The notes: generated from the letters alone by a model not told the origin. DNA of 64,000 bases from SHVO01 sp041906145 (GCA_041906145.1 JAYRJU010000001.1:186001-250000), one strand, 5' to 3'. Shown: positions 10,231 to 19,221, numbered from the stretch's first letter. A program made the numbers and translations.

Positions 10231-11640
10231 CTAACCCTCCGGGAAAATCTTCCCGGGGTTCATCAGGTTCTGCGGATCGAGCGCCTTCTTCACGGCGTGC
10301 ATGACCGCCACGGCTTCCGGGCCGTGCTCGGCAGCCAGGAACTTGGTCTTCCCAAGCCCCACGCCATGTTCGCCGGTGCACGTGCCGCCGGCGGCAAGCG
10401 TACGTTCGACCATGCGGTCGCTCATGGCTTCGACACGGGCAAGATAAGACGGATCGTTCGGATCGACCGCCACCGCCAGGTGAAAGTTGCCGTCCCCGAC
10501 ATGGCCGACGATGGGCGCGAGGAAGCCTTCCTTGTCGATATCCGCCTTGGTGGCGACGATCACGTCCGTCAGGTGCGAGATCGGCACGCAGACGTCGGTG
10601 ATGAACAGCTCCCACCCCGGGCGCGCGGACTTCACCGACCAAACCACATCGTGGCGCGCTTGCCATAACTTGGCGCGGTCTTCGGTCTGCGCGGTCCAGA
10701 AGAAGTTGCCGCCCCCGTTCTCGGCCGCGATGGCCTGCACCAGCTCGGCTTGTTCCTTCACGCTGGCCGTCGTCCCATGGAACTCCATGAACAGCGTGTC
10801 TTTATTGGGATATGTCAACTTGGAGTAATCGTTGACGCACTTCATTTGGATATCGTCAAGCAACTCGATACGGGCGATGGGAATTCCAGATTGGATGGTC
10901 TGGATCACGGTGTTCACGGCGCCCGCCAGGCTGTCGAAGGAACAGACGGCGGCGGCGATCTTCTCCGGGATGCCGTGCAGGCGCACGGTGACTTCGGTGA
11001 TCACGCCGAGCGTGCCTTCCGAGCCCACGAACAGACGCGTGAGGTCGTAGCCGGCCGAGGATTTGCGTGCGCGCCCGCCGGTACGGATCACATTGCCGTC
11101 CGCAGTCACCACCTGCAGCGCGAGCACGTTCTCGCGCATGGTGCCGTAGCGCACGGCGTTGGTCCCGGACGCGCGCGTCGCAGCCATGCCGCCAAGCGAG
11201 GCGTCGGCGCCGGGGTCGATCGGGAAGAAGAGTCCGGTGTCGTGGATATGCGCGTTCAAGGCCTTGCGCGTGACCCCCGGCTGCACCACGGCGTCCATGT
11301 CCTCGGCGTTCACCTGCAGGACCTTATCCATCTGCATGAGATCAAGACTGATCCCGCCTTCGGCGGCCATGACGTGCCCCTCGAGCGAGGTGCCGGTGCC
11401 GTAAGGGATGATCGGCGTGCCGTTGGCGGCGCATACTTTCACGATGCGCACGACCTCTTCGACGGAATTGGCGAAAGCGACCGCGTCGGGCGGCGCGGGT
11501 TTGTGGTACGAGAGGTCGCTGCCGTGGCGCTCCAGGATCGACGGCGAGGTCGAGAGCCGGTCGCCCAAAAAGGCCTTAAGTGCCGAAATGGTATCGGGAA
11601 TTTGCCCGCGCGATTTGCGGACGGCGGCCTTGATGGACAT
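10231..11640 (-). CDS. FAD-linked D-lactate dehydrogenase (cytochrome/GlcD type)
   Basis: The 469-residue flavoprotein has an FAD-binding PCMH domain at about 40-220 (PIIPYGTGTSLEGH, VQPGVTRKALN, GGMAATRASGTNAVRYGTM, LFVGSEGTLGVITEVT). A C-terminal FAD-oxidase domain ends with GHVGDGNFH, GTCTGEHGVGLGK and the family tail ALDPQNLMNPGKIFPEG. These fit D-lactate dehydrogenases of the LDHD/GlcD family, which oxidise D-2-hydroxyacids and pass electrons to a quinone or cytochrome. Exact substrate (D-lactate, glycolate or another 2-hydroxyacid) is not fixed by sequence. It is monocistronic here. Confidence 0.88.
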   Translation of the reverse strand: MSIKAAVRKSRGQIPDTISALKAFLGDRLSTSPSILERHGSDLSYHKPAPPDAVAFANSVEEVVRIVKVCAANGTPIIPYGTGTSLEGHVMAAEGGISLDLMQMDKVLQVNAEDMDAVVQPGVTRKALNAHIHDTGLFFPIDPGADASLGGMAATRASGTNAVRYGTMRENVLALQVVTADGNVIRTGGRARKSSAGYDLTRLFVGSEGTLGVITEVTVRLHGIPEKIAAAVCSFDSLAGAVNTVIQTIQSGIPIARIELLDDIQMKCVNDYSKLTYPNKDTLFMEFHGTTASVKEQAELVQAIAAENGGGNFFWTAQTEDRAKLWQARHDVVWSVKSARPGWELFITDVCVPISHLTDVIVATKADIDKEGFLAPIVGHVGDGNFHLAVAVDPNDPSYLARVEAMSDRMVERTLAAGGTCTGEHGVGLGKTKFLAAEHGPEAVAVMHAVKKALDPQNLMNPGKIFPEG

Positions 11641-11734
11641 GACGTTCGAACTCCAGCGCGTGTCTGCCCAAATGGTATCGTACCTTGACAGGGCGGGTCA
11701 AAACCGGTGCTTTGGCCGCCCTTTATAAGCCGGA

Positions 11735-12517
11735 GTGACGTCGGTTTTGACGCGCGTTTCCAACCTTAAAGGCGCTCTCGCGGGCGCCTTCGGCGCCGCC
11801 GCCGACGCTTACCACAGCGCGGCCGACGTGCAGCGCGAGGTGGCTTCACGCCTGGCGCGACGGATCGCGGCATTGACCCTGGCGCCGCGCCCGCGGGTCT
11901 TGGAGATTGGCTGCGGTACGGGGTTCCTTTACCAGGCGCTTGCGCCCGACCTGAAGGATGCGAGCTGGCTTTTGACCGATCTTTCCGAGGCCATGGTGCG
12001 GCGGGCCCGTTCCGGCCCCGCGGGACGCACCGCGCAATTTGCCGTGACGGACGGCGAGCGCCCGCCCTTCGCCCCAGGCAGCTTCGACCTCATATGCGCC
12101 AGTTTGGTGTTTCAGTGGTTCGAGGATTTGCCGGGGACTCTCACGAAACTCACCGATCTGCTGGCGCCCGGCGGCGCACTCGCGTTCACGACCCTGACCG
12201 CCGAAAGTTTTCCTGAATGGCGCGCGGCGCATCATGAACTGGGCGCACGCGCGGCTGTGCGCGGTTATCCCACGGTCCGCGAACTCGCGGGCATGATCCC
12301 CAAAGGCGCTTATGTCGATCTGGAAGCCGAAGCGGTCGCGCGGTCTTACCGCAACGCGCATGACTTCCTCGCCCATTGGAAGGAAATCGGCACCCATGTG
12401 CCCGATACAAGCCGCGCGCCGCTTACGCCCGGAACCATGCGCAAGCTCCTGCGCAAGTTCGATCACGGCATCACCGTGACCTATCACGTCGCCTACGGCG
12501 TCACGATTAAGACGTAA
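11735..12517 (+). CDS. bioC: Malonyl-[ACP] O-methyltransferase BioC
   Basis: The 260-residue class I SAM methyltransferase has motif I VLEIGCGTGFLYQAL, then LLTDLSEAMVRRA and a motif IV region SFDLICASLVFQWFEDLPGTL. The W/FQWFED stretch and AYHSAADVQREVASRLA opening are typical of BioC. BioC methylates the free carboxyl of malonyl-ACP to disguise it as a fatty acid primer at the start of biotin synthesis. The frame opens at a GTG; a TTG at 11747 with a GGAG before it is a rival start. It is convergent with bioA and 3 bases separate the stops, so all biotin genes cluster here. No bioH-type esterase is adjacent. Confidence 0.85.
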   Translation: MTSVLTRVSNLKGALAGAFGAAADAYHSAADVQREVASRLARRIAALTLAPRPRVLEIGCGTGFLYQALAPDLKDASWLLTDLSEAMVRRARSGPAGRTAQFAVTDGERPPFAPGSFDLICASLVFQWFEDLPGTLTKLTDLLAPGGALAFTTLTAESFPEWRAAHHELGARAAVRGYPTVRELAGMIPKGAYVDLEAEAVARSYRNAHDFLAHWKEIGTHVPDTSRAPLTPGTMRKLLRKFDHGITVTYHVAYGVTIKT

Positions 12518-12520
12518 GGA

Positions 12521-13798
12521 TCAAGGCGTCAGGACTTTGACCACCGCGCCGGTCAACCGCGCGAGGTCGTCCGGCGAAATCGTGAAGGCCGGCGTCAGGT
12601 AGATAATATTTCCAAAAGGGCGCACCCACACGCCGGCATCGACGAACTTGGCTTTCAGCGCTTTCATGTCCTCGATGCGCTCAAGCTCCACGACGCCGAT
12701 CGCGCCCAGAACGCGCACATCTTTCACGCCGGGAAGCGCGCGGCATGGCGCGAGCCCTTGCGCGAGGGCGCGTGAGATGACCTCGACCTGTGCGAGGCGC
12801 GGCTCTTCTTCAAAAAGATCAAGCGAGGCGTTCGCCGCCGCGCAGGCCAGCGGATTGGCCATGAACGTCGGCCCGTGCATGAGCGCGTGCGACGCCTCAT
12901 CCGACCAGAACGCCGCGAACACATGGTCGCGCGCGACGGTCGCAGCCAGGGCCATTGTCCCGCCGGTCAGCGCCTTCGAAAGGCACATGATGTCCGGGAC
13001 GATGCCCGCAGCTTCACTCGCGAACATCGCGCCGGTCCGCCCGAAGCCGGTGAAAATCTCGTCGCAGATCAAAAGCAGGTCGTGTTTGTCGGCAAGGCGC
13101 CGCAGTTTCTGAAGCACCGCGGGCGCGTGGAACAGCATACCGCCGGCGCCTTGCACCAATGGCTCGACAACGAGGCCCGCGAGTGCGCCGGCGTGCGCGG
13201 CGATAAAATCATCAAGCGCCTTCGCGCTTTCCTCGTCACACGGCAGGTCAAGCACATAGTGTTCGGGCAGAAGCCCCGCGAACATCTTGTGCATCCCTTC
13301 GTCAGGATCGCTGATGGCCATCGCGCTGGTGGTATCTCCGTGATACCCGCCCTTGAAAGCGATGAATTTGGTGCGCCCGCGCACCCCTTTGTTGAGCCAA
13401 TACTGCACGGCCATCTTGAGCGCGACCTCGACGGCGACGGACCCTGAGTCCGTGAAGAAGACGCGGTTGAGATCGCCGGGCAGAAGGGCGGCAAGGCGGC
13501 GGGCCAGCGACAGCGCAGGTTCATGGGTGAGACCGCCGAACATGACGTGCGGCATCATTTCAAGCTGGCGCATCACCGCGTCGCGGATGTGGCGGTGGTT
13601 ATAACCGTGACACGCCGTCCACCACGACGCGATCCCGTCGACCAGGTGCCGTCCGTCGCTCAGCGTTATGCGTACGCCGTCGGTGCGCGCCACCGGAAGC
13701 GGCGGCGCGGCCGTCTTCATTTGCGTATAGGGCGACCAGATGTGCGGCAGACCCGCCTCAAACCAGGCCGCCCAAGGACCTGGGGGTCTGCGCGTCAC
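12521..13798 (-). CDS. bioA: Adenosylmethionine-8-amino-7-oxononanoate aminotransferase BioA
   Basis: The 425-residue class III aminotransferase makes 7,8-diaminopelargonic acid from KAPA using SAM as amino donor. Visible hallmarks are IWSPYTQMKTA at the start, DGIASWWTACHGYNH, VFFTDSGSVAVEVALKMA, FKGGYHGDTTSAMAISDP, LICDEIFTGFGRTG and the PLP-lysine context CLSKALTGG. WSPYTQ and SWWTACHGY distinguish BioA from other class III enzymes. The GTG start lies 3 bases after the bioB stop, so bioB-bioA form an operon. Confidence 0.94.
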   Translation of the reverse strand: MTRRPPGPWAAWFEAGLPHIWSPYTQMKTAAPPLPVARTDGVRITLSDGRHLVDGIASWWTACHGYNHRHIRDAVMRQLEMMPHVMFGGLTHEPALSLARRLAALLPGDLNRVFFTDSGSVAVEVALKMAVQYWLNKGVRGRTKFIAFKGGYHGDTTSAMAISDPDEGMHKMFAGLLPEHYVLDLPCDEESAKALDDFIAAHAGALAGLVVEPLVQGAGGMLFHAPAVLQKLRRLADKHDLLLICDEIFTGFGRTGAMFASEAAGIVPDIMCLSKALTGGTMALAATVARDHVFAAFWSDEASHALMHGPTFMANPLACAAANASLDLFEEEPRLAQVEVISRALAQGLAPCRALPGVKDVRVLGAIGVVELERIEDMKALKAKFVDAGVWVRPFGNIIYLTPAFTISPDDLARLTGAVVKVLTP

Positions 13799-13801
13799 GC
13801 C

Positions 13802-14815
13802 TTAGGCCATCGGCTGCATGCCGAGCCGGTCCAGAAGCTCCATGTCATGGTTCTGGTCCGGGTTCGCGGTGGTCAGCAGCTTTTCGCCGTAGAAGATGGA
13901 GTTGGCGCCGGCCAGGAAACAAAGCGCCTGCGCTTCGTCGTTCATATGTTCGCGGCCCGCAGACAGGCGCACCATGGATTTCGGCATGGTGATGCGCGCC
14001 GTTGCGATGGTACGCACGAAGTCGATGTGATCGAGCTTCTTCACGTTCTTCAGCGGCGTACCTTCGATCTGCATCAGCATGTTGATCGGCACGCTTTGCG
14101 GATGCTCCGGCAGGATCGCCAGGGAATGGATCATCCCGATACGGTCCTCCTCGCCCTCGCCCATCCCTACGATGCCGCCGCTGCATACATTGATGCCCGC
14201 GTCACGCACGCTGGCCAGCGTGTCTAGACGGTCGGCGAAGGTGCGCGTGGTGATGATCTTGTCGTAGTACTCGGGCGACGTGTCGACGTTGTGATTATAG
14301 TAGTCGAGACCCGACTTCTTCAGGCGGATAGCCTGCTGCGGCGACAGCATGCCGAGGGTGACGCAGGATTCCATGCCGAGGGCTTTGACGCCTTCGATCA
14401 TCGCGCAGACCGTATCCAGGTCGCGGTCCTTCGGCGAACGCCACGCTGCGCCCATGCAGAAGCGGGTCGCGCCGGACTCTTTCGCCTTGCGCGCTTCGGC
14501 CAGCACTTTCTCGATTTCCATCAGCTTGGAGGCCTTGAGGCCCGTGTCGTGATGGGCGCTCTGCGAGCAATAGCCGCAATCTTCCGGGCAGCCGCCGGTC
14601 TTGATCGAAAGCAGGGTCGAGATCTGCACTTCGGTCGGATCGAAATTCATACGGTGCACGGTCTGGGCCTGGAACATCAGGTCCGGGAACGGCAGTTCGT
14701 AAATCGCCTTCACCTCTTCGCGCGTCCAGTCGTTGCGGACGGCGCCCAATTGATATTGAACGGCTTTAGGAGCCGTGACGGAGCGGGACGCGAAGGTGGC
14801 AACCGGTGTAGACAT
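13802..14815 (-). CDS. bioB: Biotin synthase BioB
   Basis: The 337-residue radical-SAM enzyme inserts sulfur into dethiobiotin. The [4Fe-4S] motif CxxxCxxC is present as CPEDCGYCSQ. Other family marks are MFQAQTVHR, STLLSIKTGGCPEDC, NHNVDTSPEYY and LSAGREHMNDEAQALCFLAGANSIFYGEKLLTT. I start it at the ATG at 14815 (MSTPVATFASRS) with AGAGG upstream, not at an upstream in-frame start that would run into the control region shared with bioF. It is divergent from bioF. Confidence 0.95.
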   Translation of the reverse strand: MSTPVATFASRSVTAPKAVQYQLGAVRNDWTREEVKAIYELPFPDLMFQAQTVHRMNFDPTEVQISTLLSIKTGGCPEDCGYCSQSAHHDTGLKASKLMEIEKVLAEARKAKESGATRFCMGAAWRSPKDRDLDTVCAMIEGVKALGMESCVTLGMLSPQQAIRLKKSGLDYYNHNVDTSPEYYDKIITTRTFADRLDTLASVRDAGINVCSGGIVGMGEGEEDRIGMIHSLAILPEHPQSVPINMLMQIEGTPLKNVKKLDHIDFVRTIATARITMPKSMVRLSAGREHMNDEAQALCFLAGANSIFYGEKLLTTANPDQNHDMELLDRLGMQPMA

Positions 14816-14909
14816 GAAGCGAAGGCCTCTTCTATAGGGGCATTGTCGTGGCTCGGGGGTAAAGCTACCCCACCCCGGGGTCAAGGTGAAAGCCGCCCTC
14901 TATCGTCCT

Positions 14910-14919
14910 CTATATATAA
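14910..14919. promoter_or_regulatory. Candidate BioR operator, bioF side
   Basis: CTATATATAA matches 9 of 10 positions of the alphaproteobacterial BioR repressor signal TTATMKATAA. It lies 5 bases before the bioF ATG in the divergent bioB-bioF region. A weaker relative (CTATAGAAGA on the minus strand, 14828-14837) lies near the bioB start. The AT-rich string could instead just be a -10 element. No bioR gene is in the window. Confidence 0.45.
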
Positions 14920-14924
14920 AGTGC

Positions 14925-16079
14925 ATGCCCGCCCTGGACACCTTTGCCGCCGAAAAGCTGGCCCGGCTCGACCATAAGCACCTGCGCCGCCGGCTGGTCG
15001 ACACCGCGCGCGAGGATGGGATTTGGGTGACGCGGAACGGGCGCCGGCTGCTTTCCTTTTCCTGCAATGACTATCTCAACCTTTCACAACATCCGGCGGT
15101 CAAGGATGCGGCCATCGCCGCGATCCGCGCGTATGGGGTCGGCGCGGGCGCCTCGCGCCTCGTGACCGGAAACCATCCGTTGTTCGCAGAACTCGAAGCG
15201 CGCCTGGCGGCGCTGAAGGGCACGGACGCGGCGTGCGTGTTCGGCTCCGGCTACCTCGCGAATATCGGGATCATTCCCACCTTCGCGGGTAAAACCGACC
15301 TCGTCCTGGTCGACGAACTCGCCCATTCCTGCATCTGGGCCGGCGCGGAGATGAGCGGCGCGACGGTCGCGAGCTTCCGCCATAACGATCTCGCGGACGC
15401 GCGAAAAATCCTGCAAGCCCAGCGCGGCGCGCACCGGCATGCGATCATCGCCACCGATGGCGTCTTCTCCATGGACGGCGATCTTGCGCCCCTGCCCGCC
15501 CTCGCGGCGCTGGCGCAAGAGTACGACGCATGGCTCTTGTCCGACGACGCGCACGGGATCGGCGTCCTGGCCGGCGGCCGGGGTTCGACTTTTGCGCACG
15601 CCGCGCCCGCGCATGTTCCCTTGCAGATGGGCACGCTCTCAAAGGCGATCGGCGGTTACGGCGGCTACCTCTGTGGTTCGCAATCTGTCATCGACCTCGT
15701 GAAAACCAAAGCCGCGTCATTCGTGTATTCGACCGGCCTGCCGCCGTCATCGGTTGCGGCGGCAATCGCATCGCTCGATTTCATCGCGGCCAATCCCGAA
15801 TACATAGACCGCCCGCTGAACCACGCGCGGAATTTCGCCCGCGCGCTCAATCTTCCCGAAGCCCAAAGCCCCATCGTGCCGATCGTCATCGGCGCGGCGG
15901 ATAAGGCGCTGAAAGCCTCACAGGATTTGGAAGACAACGGGTTCCTCGTCGTGGCGATCCGTCCCCCGACCGTGCCGAAAGATACCGCGCGCCTGCGCGT
16001 CGCCTTCACCGCCAATCACACCAGCGATGACGTGCAGCGCCTTGCCGAAGCAATCACGCCTTACGTGGGACGCGCCTAA
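14925..16079 (+). CDS. bioF: 8-amino-7-oxononanoate synthase BioF
   Basis: The 384-residue PLP enzyme condenses a pimeloyl thioester with alanine to make KAPA. It shows SFSCNDYLNLSQHP, GVGAGASRLVTGNHPLFAELE, ATDGVFSMDGDLAPLP, LSDDAHGIGVLA and the PLP-lysine region MGTLSKAIGGYGGYLCG. The start at 14925 (MPALDTFAAEKL) matches family N-termini; an in-frame upstream start at 14886 would place the candidate operator inside the coding region. The last base of its stop overlaps the bioD start (TAATG). Confidence 0.94.
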   Translation: MPALDTFAAEKLARLDHKHLRRRLVDTAREDGIWVTRNGRRLLSFSCNDYLNLSQHPAVKDAAIAAIRAYGVGAGASRLVTGNHPLFAELEARLAALKGTDAACVFGSGYLANIGIIPTFAGKTDLVLVDELAHSCIWAGAEMSGATVASFRHNDLADARKILQAQRGAHRHAIIATDGVFSMDGDLAPLPALAALAQEYDAWLLSDDAHGIGVLAGGRGSTFAHAAPAHVPLQMGTLSKAIGGYGGYLCGSQSVIDLVKTKAASFVYSTGLPPSSVAAAIASLDFIAANPEYIDRPLNHARNFARALNLPEAQSPIVPIVIGAADKALKASQDLEDNGFLVVAIRPPTVPKDTARLRVAFTANHTSDDVQRLAEAITPYVGRA

Positions 16080-16738
16080 TGCCCTCCTTCTTCGTCACCG
16101 CCACCGGCACCGATATCGGAAAGACCTATGTCACCGCCGGCCTGATCCGCGCCTGCCGCCGCAAGAACCGCGCCGTCACCGCCTTGAAACCCGTGGTCAG
16201 CGGTTTCGATCCCCTGTCGCCGGAAAGCAGCGATCCTTACGCCCTGATGGAAGCGCTCGACCTTCCCGTCACCAACCTGGAGCGCATTTCGCCGTGGCGG
16301 TTTGCCGCGCCGCTCTCGCCCGACATGGCCGCGGCCCGAGAGAACCGGGAGATCGATATGAAGGACGTCGAAGGCTTCTGCCGCGCGGCCATCGCCACGC
16401 AGGAGACGGTCTTCATCGAAGGTGTGGGTGGGGTCATGGTGCCCATGAACGCGCGCGAAACGGTCGCCGACTGGATGGCCGCGCTGCGCCTGCCGCTTAT
16501 CCTGGTGACCGGCAGTTACCTCGGCGCTATCAGCCACACTCTGACCGCGCTCGATGTCGTGATGCGCCGCGACCTCAACCTCGCGTGCATCATCGTCAAC
16601 GAGACCGAAAACAGCACCGTGCCTTTGAAGGACACCGCCGAAACCATCGCTCGTTTTTCCGGCGGCGTTACGGTCGCAACGTTGCCGCGGCGGGCAAAGG
16701 ATGCGGATTTCGATAAGCTGCTGGGCGCGCTGCTTTAA
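16079..16738 (+). CDS. bioD: Dethiobiotin synthetase BioD
   Basis: The 219-residue P-loop enzyme uses ATP and CO2 to close the ureido ring of dethiobiotin. The N-terminus MPSFFVTATGTDIGKTYVTA is the diagnostic P-loop. KPVVSGF, ISPWRFAAPLSPDMAA and FIEGVGGVMVPM are also BioD motifs. It is translationally coupled to bioF by a one-base overlap. Confidence 0.93.
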   Translation: MPSFFVTATGTDIGKTYVTAGLIRACRRKNRAVTALKPVVSGFDPLSPESSDPYALMEALDLPVTNLERISPWRFAAPLSPDMAAARENREIDMKDVEGFCRAAIATQETVFIEGVGGVMVPMNARETVADWMAALRLPLILVTGSYLGAISHTLTALDVVMRRDLNLACIIVNETENSTVPLKDTAETIARFSGGVTVATLPRRAKDADFDKLLGALL

Positions 16739-16749
16739 CCACTCACCTC

Positions 16750-16770
16750 TCGCCCGGTTTAACCGGGCGA
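16750..16770. terminator. Hairpin between convergent bioD and DUF3775 gene
   Basis: A perfect 9-base stem (TCGCCCGGT / ACCGGGCGA) with a 3-base loop stands 12 bases after bioD. It lacks a T-run on either side but is well placed as a two-way stop. Confidence 0.45.
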
Positions 16771-16791
16771 TCCAAGGACCCGGGAACCGGA

Positions 16792-17199
16792 TCAGGTATC
16801 CACGTCCTCGCAGGACAGGCCGAATTCATCGAGGCCTTGTTCCAGTTCGTCGGCCAGCAGAGGTTGCCCCAGAAGATAGCGCGCCGCATTCTTGGCGTGT
16901 TCGTCGCGCGCGATTTCCACCGCTTCGTCCCAGTCATCGGCCGTATAAGTGCCGCGGCCGATCCAGGTGAGAGCCACCAGTTCGACCTGTTCGTCTTCAT
17001 TCAAATTCTGGATGTACTCCTTCAGCTCCTCGTATTCGGGAGAGTCGGAGAGACCGCCGTCATCATCGTCCTCGGGCAGCTCGTCGGCGGTGTCGTCGAC
17101 CGAGCGTTTGCCCGGTTCGTCGCCCAAGGGATTCAAGTCCGCGACCAGCTCACGGGCGCGGTGGATCACATAGCAGACGACTTCAAGTGCAATGTCCAT
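16792..17199 (-). CDS. DUF3775 domain protein
   Basis: The 135-residue acidic protein is of unknown function. It resembles the DUF3775 family of alphaproteobacteria: LNEDEQVELVALTWIGRGTY and the following WDEAVEIARDEH are the recognisable core, with an Asp/Glu-rich linker at about residues 35-55. No membrane segment or signal peptide is seen. It is convergent with bioD and not in an evident operon. Confidence 0.75.
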   Translation of the reverse strand: MDIALEVVCYVIHRARELVADLNPLGDEPGKRSVDDTADELPEDDDDGGLSDSPEYEELKEYIQNLNEDEQVELVALTWIGRGTYTADDWDEAVEIARDEHAKNAARYLLGQPLLADELEQGLDEFGLSCEDVDT

Positions 17200-17229
17200 G
17201 ACGCGAAAACAGAGACGGCGCGGATGTGG

Positions 17230-18228
17230 TTACCGTGGCATTGGACAGGATTCGTGGAAGGCTTTCAACGCCTGATCGGGCGCATCGGTGAAGATCCCAT
17301 CGGCTTGCAGGCTTGCGAATAAACAATATTCCTTCGCCGCGTCGCCGCCATAGCTCGCGGGCAGGAACTGTTTTTCAGGCCGGAAGGTATAGGGATAGAC
17401 CGTGAGCCCCGCTTTGTGAGCACGCGCGATAAGATCCGTGGGCTTTCCGGCTTGGCCGTTCTTCACCGGGACGATCAACTCCTTCGGCGGGCCGATCCCG
17501 TCGGCGTACTTCTTTATGGCCGCGAGCGCGGCGTCCGAAACGTCCGCTTTGGCGTCCAAAAGCTGAACGGCTTGGATGTTCGGCATCATCTCGTTCAGCT
17601 TCGCGACACTATTCTTATCGAAAGACTGTGTGATGAGCGGCGAGCCGGCGCGGTCCAGCGCCCAGGCTTCCATGATCTGCACCGTCCAGCCTTCGACCGG
17701 GAAGTTCATGGCCCGGTAGTAGTCCGCGTGCTTCAGCTCAGGGAAGAACCCGACGCGGCGCTTATGCTCGCGCGACAAGGCAGCGCGCAAGGCCAGCACC
17801 TCCGCCAGTGTCGGGATCTCGTATTTGTCGTTGTGGCTCTGGTCGCGGAATTTGAACGGCTGACGGGCCCGGAGTTTTTTGAACTCGTCGTGCGTCAGGT
17901 CCTCGCTGAACCATCCCTCGATGATCTTCCCGTCGATCACCTTATTGGTTTTCTTCTCCGGGAAGACTTCGGCGATGTTGGTGGTCTGGCTCAGCTCATG
18001 CTCATGGCGCGCGAACAGGTAGCCGTCTTTCGAGGCGACGAAATCCGCCTCGATATAGTCGGCGCCCTGCGCCACGGCGAGTTCGTACGCCTCGATCGTG
18101 TGATCCGGCAGAACCGCGCTTGCGCCCCGGTGCCCGATGATCAGCGGAAACTTATCGCTCGGCCGCTGCGCCGAGGCCGACGTGGCCGCCACGAGCGCAG
18201 CAACAATTATGATGTTCCTCAAGAGCAT
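17230..18228 (-). CDS. glpQ: Glycerophosphodiester phosphodiesterase, periplasmic
   Basis: The 332-residue protein hydrolyses glycerophosphodiesters to glycerol-3-phosphate and an alcohol. A signal peptide occupies about residues 1-20 (MLLRNIIIVAALVAATSASAQ). The GDPD domain has the catalytic IIGHRGASAVLPDHT and YIEADF region, and ARHEHELSQTTN. WTVQIMEAW and LITQSFD fit the GlpQ-type barrel. The length suits periplasmic GlpQ. No glpT transporter is nearby. Confidence 0.9.
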   Translation of the reverse strand: MLLRNIIIVAALVAATSASAQRPSDKFPLIIGHRGASAVLPDHTIEAYELAVAQGADYIEADFVASKDGYLFARHEHELSQTTNIAEVFPEKKTNKVIDGKIIEGWFSEDLTHDEFKKLRARQPFKFRDQSHNDKYEIPTLAEVLALRAALSREHKRRVGFFPELKHADYYRAMNFPVEGWTVQIMEAWALDRAGSPLITQSFDKNSVAKLNEMMPNIQAVQLLDAKADVSDAALAAIKKYADGIGPPKELIVPVKNGQAGKPTDLIARAHKAGLTVYPYTFRPEKQFLPASYGGDAAKEYCLFASLQADGIFTDAPDQALKAFHESCPMPR

Positions 18229-18301
18229 GTCAGTCCCCGCTAATCTCGCCTGAGCGAGTTTTGCATATTTTCCCGCGGCCCGTCAGCGGGTCATAAGAAG
18301 G

Positions 18302-19186
18302 TCATTCTTCCGAATCTCGCCACGGCTTCTTGGCTTTGTAACCCGCGATACGTTGATCGAAACCTTTTCGGCCGGGATCGGTGTCAGGAAAAATTCTTTT
18401 GATCGAATCGCGGTAATTCCCGGCGAGATTCGCCGCGGCGACAGCCTTGTCGAAGTCGCCCGCCTCCGCATGCCCGGCGGCAAGCACTTCGAAAACCCGC
18501 AGCAGGCGTGTCGTGCCGGAAAGCGCCTCGGGCTTTGCCGCCAAAAGCGCAATCAACGCCTGCTCGGCGAATTGGACCGCGCGGGCGCCGTCGCGGTACA
18601 CCACGTCCGGGCAGGTTGCCAAGAACCAGCCGTACTCCAGCTTCACCGCTTCGAGCGCGAGCTCATCTTGAATGGATTTGCTTAACGCCCGGTCGTAAGC
18701 CGCCCGCGCCTGTTCGTACTTTTTCTCGCTCTGGAAAAGATAAGCAAGCTGGCCCGCCGGCCGGCCGGATGTGGGATCGAGGCTTTCGGCGGCCGTAAGC
18801 TCAGCGGCGGCCTTGTCGGCGTGCATTTGCTTGAGCAGGGCGGCCGCCCTGATCAGCCGCAGCGTCGTTTTGTCGGCGAGGCTGAGTTCGGTCCTCGTGA
18901 GGGCTTTTTCGGTCCGGCTGAAAAGTCCCGCATAATCTTCCGCGCCGAAAGCCTGATACGCATCGCGGACCTCCGGCGGTTCGGGGGCCTCTTGTATTGG
19001 CGTAGGCTGCGATGCCGAAGATGACGGCGGTGCGGAGGGAACGGCTTGTGCCGCCGGTTGCTCGGTTTGCGCAACGGGGGCCGGAACCGGCGCGCCCGCG
19101 TCGTATTCTCCGCGACTTGCGTTATATGCCGCGATGGTCAGCGCGACGGCGCAACACGCGCCGAGGGCGCCGAGAGCCCACTTCAT
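18302..19186 (-). CDS. Membrane-anchored or secreted protein of unknown function with helical TPR-like body
   Basis: The 294-residue product starts with a hydrophobic segment (MKWALGALGACCAVALTIAA) that could be a signal or anchor. A Pro/Ala/Gln-rich linker follows to about residue 65. The rest is helical and contains TPR-like stretches (GQLAYLFQSEKKYEQARAAY). I do not recognise a family. The chosen ATG sits directly after the T-run of the nrdB terminator, with no good ribosome site. A TTG start 27 bases upstream lies inside the terminator stem, so the true start is uncertain. Confidence 0.6.
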   Translation of the reverse strand: MKWALGALGACCAVALTIAAYNASRGEYDAGAPVPAPVAQTEQPAAQAVPSAPPSSSASQPTPIQEAPEPPEVRDAYQAFGAEDYAGLFSRTEKALTRTELSLADKTTLRLIRAAALLKQMHADKAAAELTAAESLDPTSGRPAGQLAYLFQSEKKYEQARAAYDRALSKSIQDELALEAVKLEYGWFLATCPDVVYRDGARAVQFAEQALIALLAAKPEALSGTTRLLRVFEVLAAGHAEAGDFDKAVAAANLAGNYRDSIKRIFPDTDPGRKGFDQRIAGYKAKKPWRDSEE

Positions 19187-19221
19187 AAAAAAATGCCCCA
19201 GCTTGGGTTGCAAGCTGGGGC
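19186..19221 (-). terminator. Rho-independent terminator of nrdB
   Basis: On the minus strand a perfect 10-base stem GCCCCAGCTT / AAGCTGGGGC with a 7-base loop is followed by A and seven T. It lies about 45 bases after the nrdB stop and abuts the start of the next gene. Confidence 0.85.
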
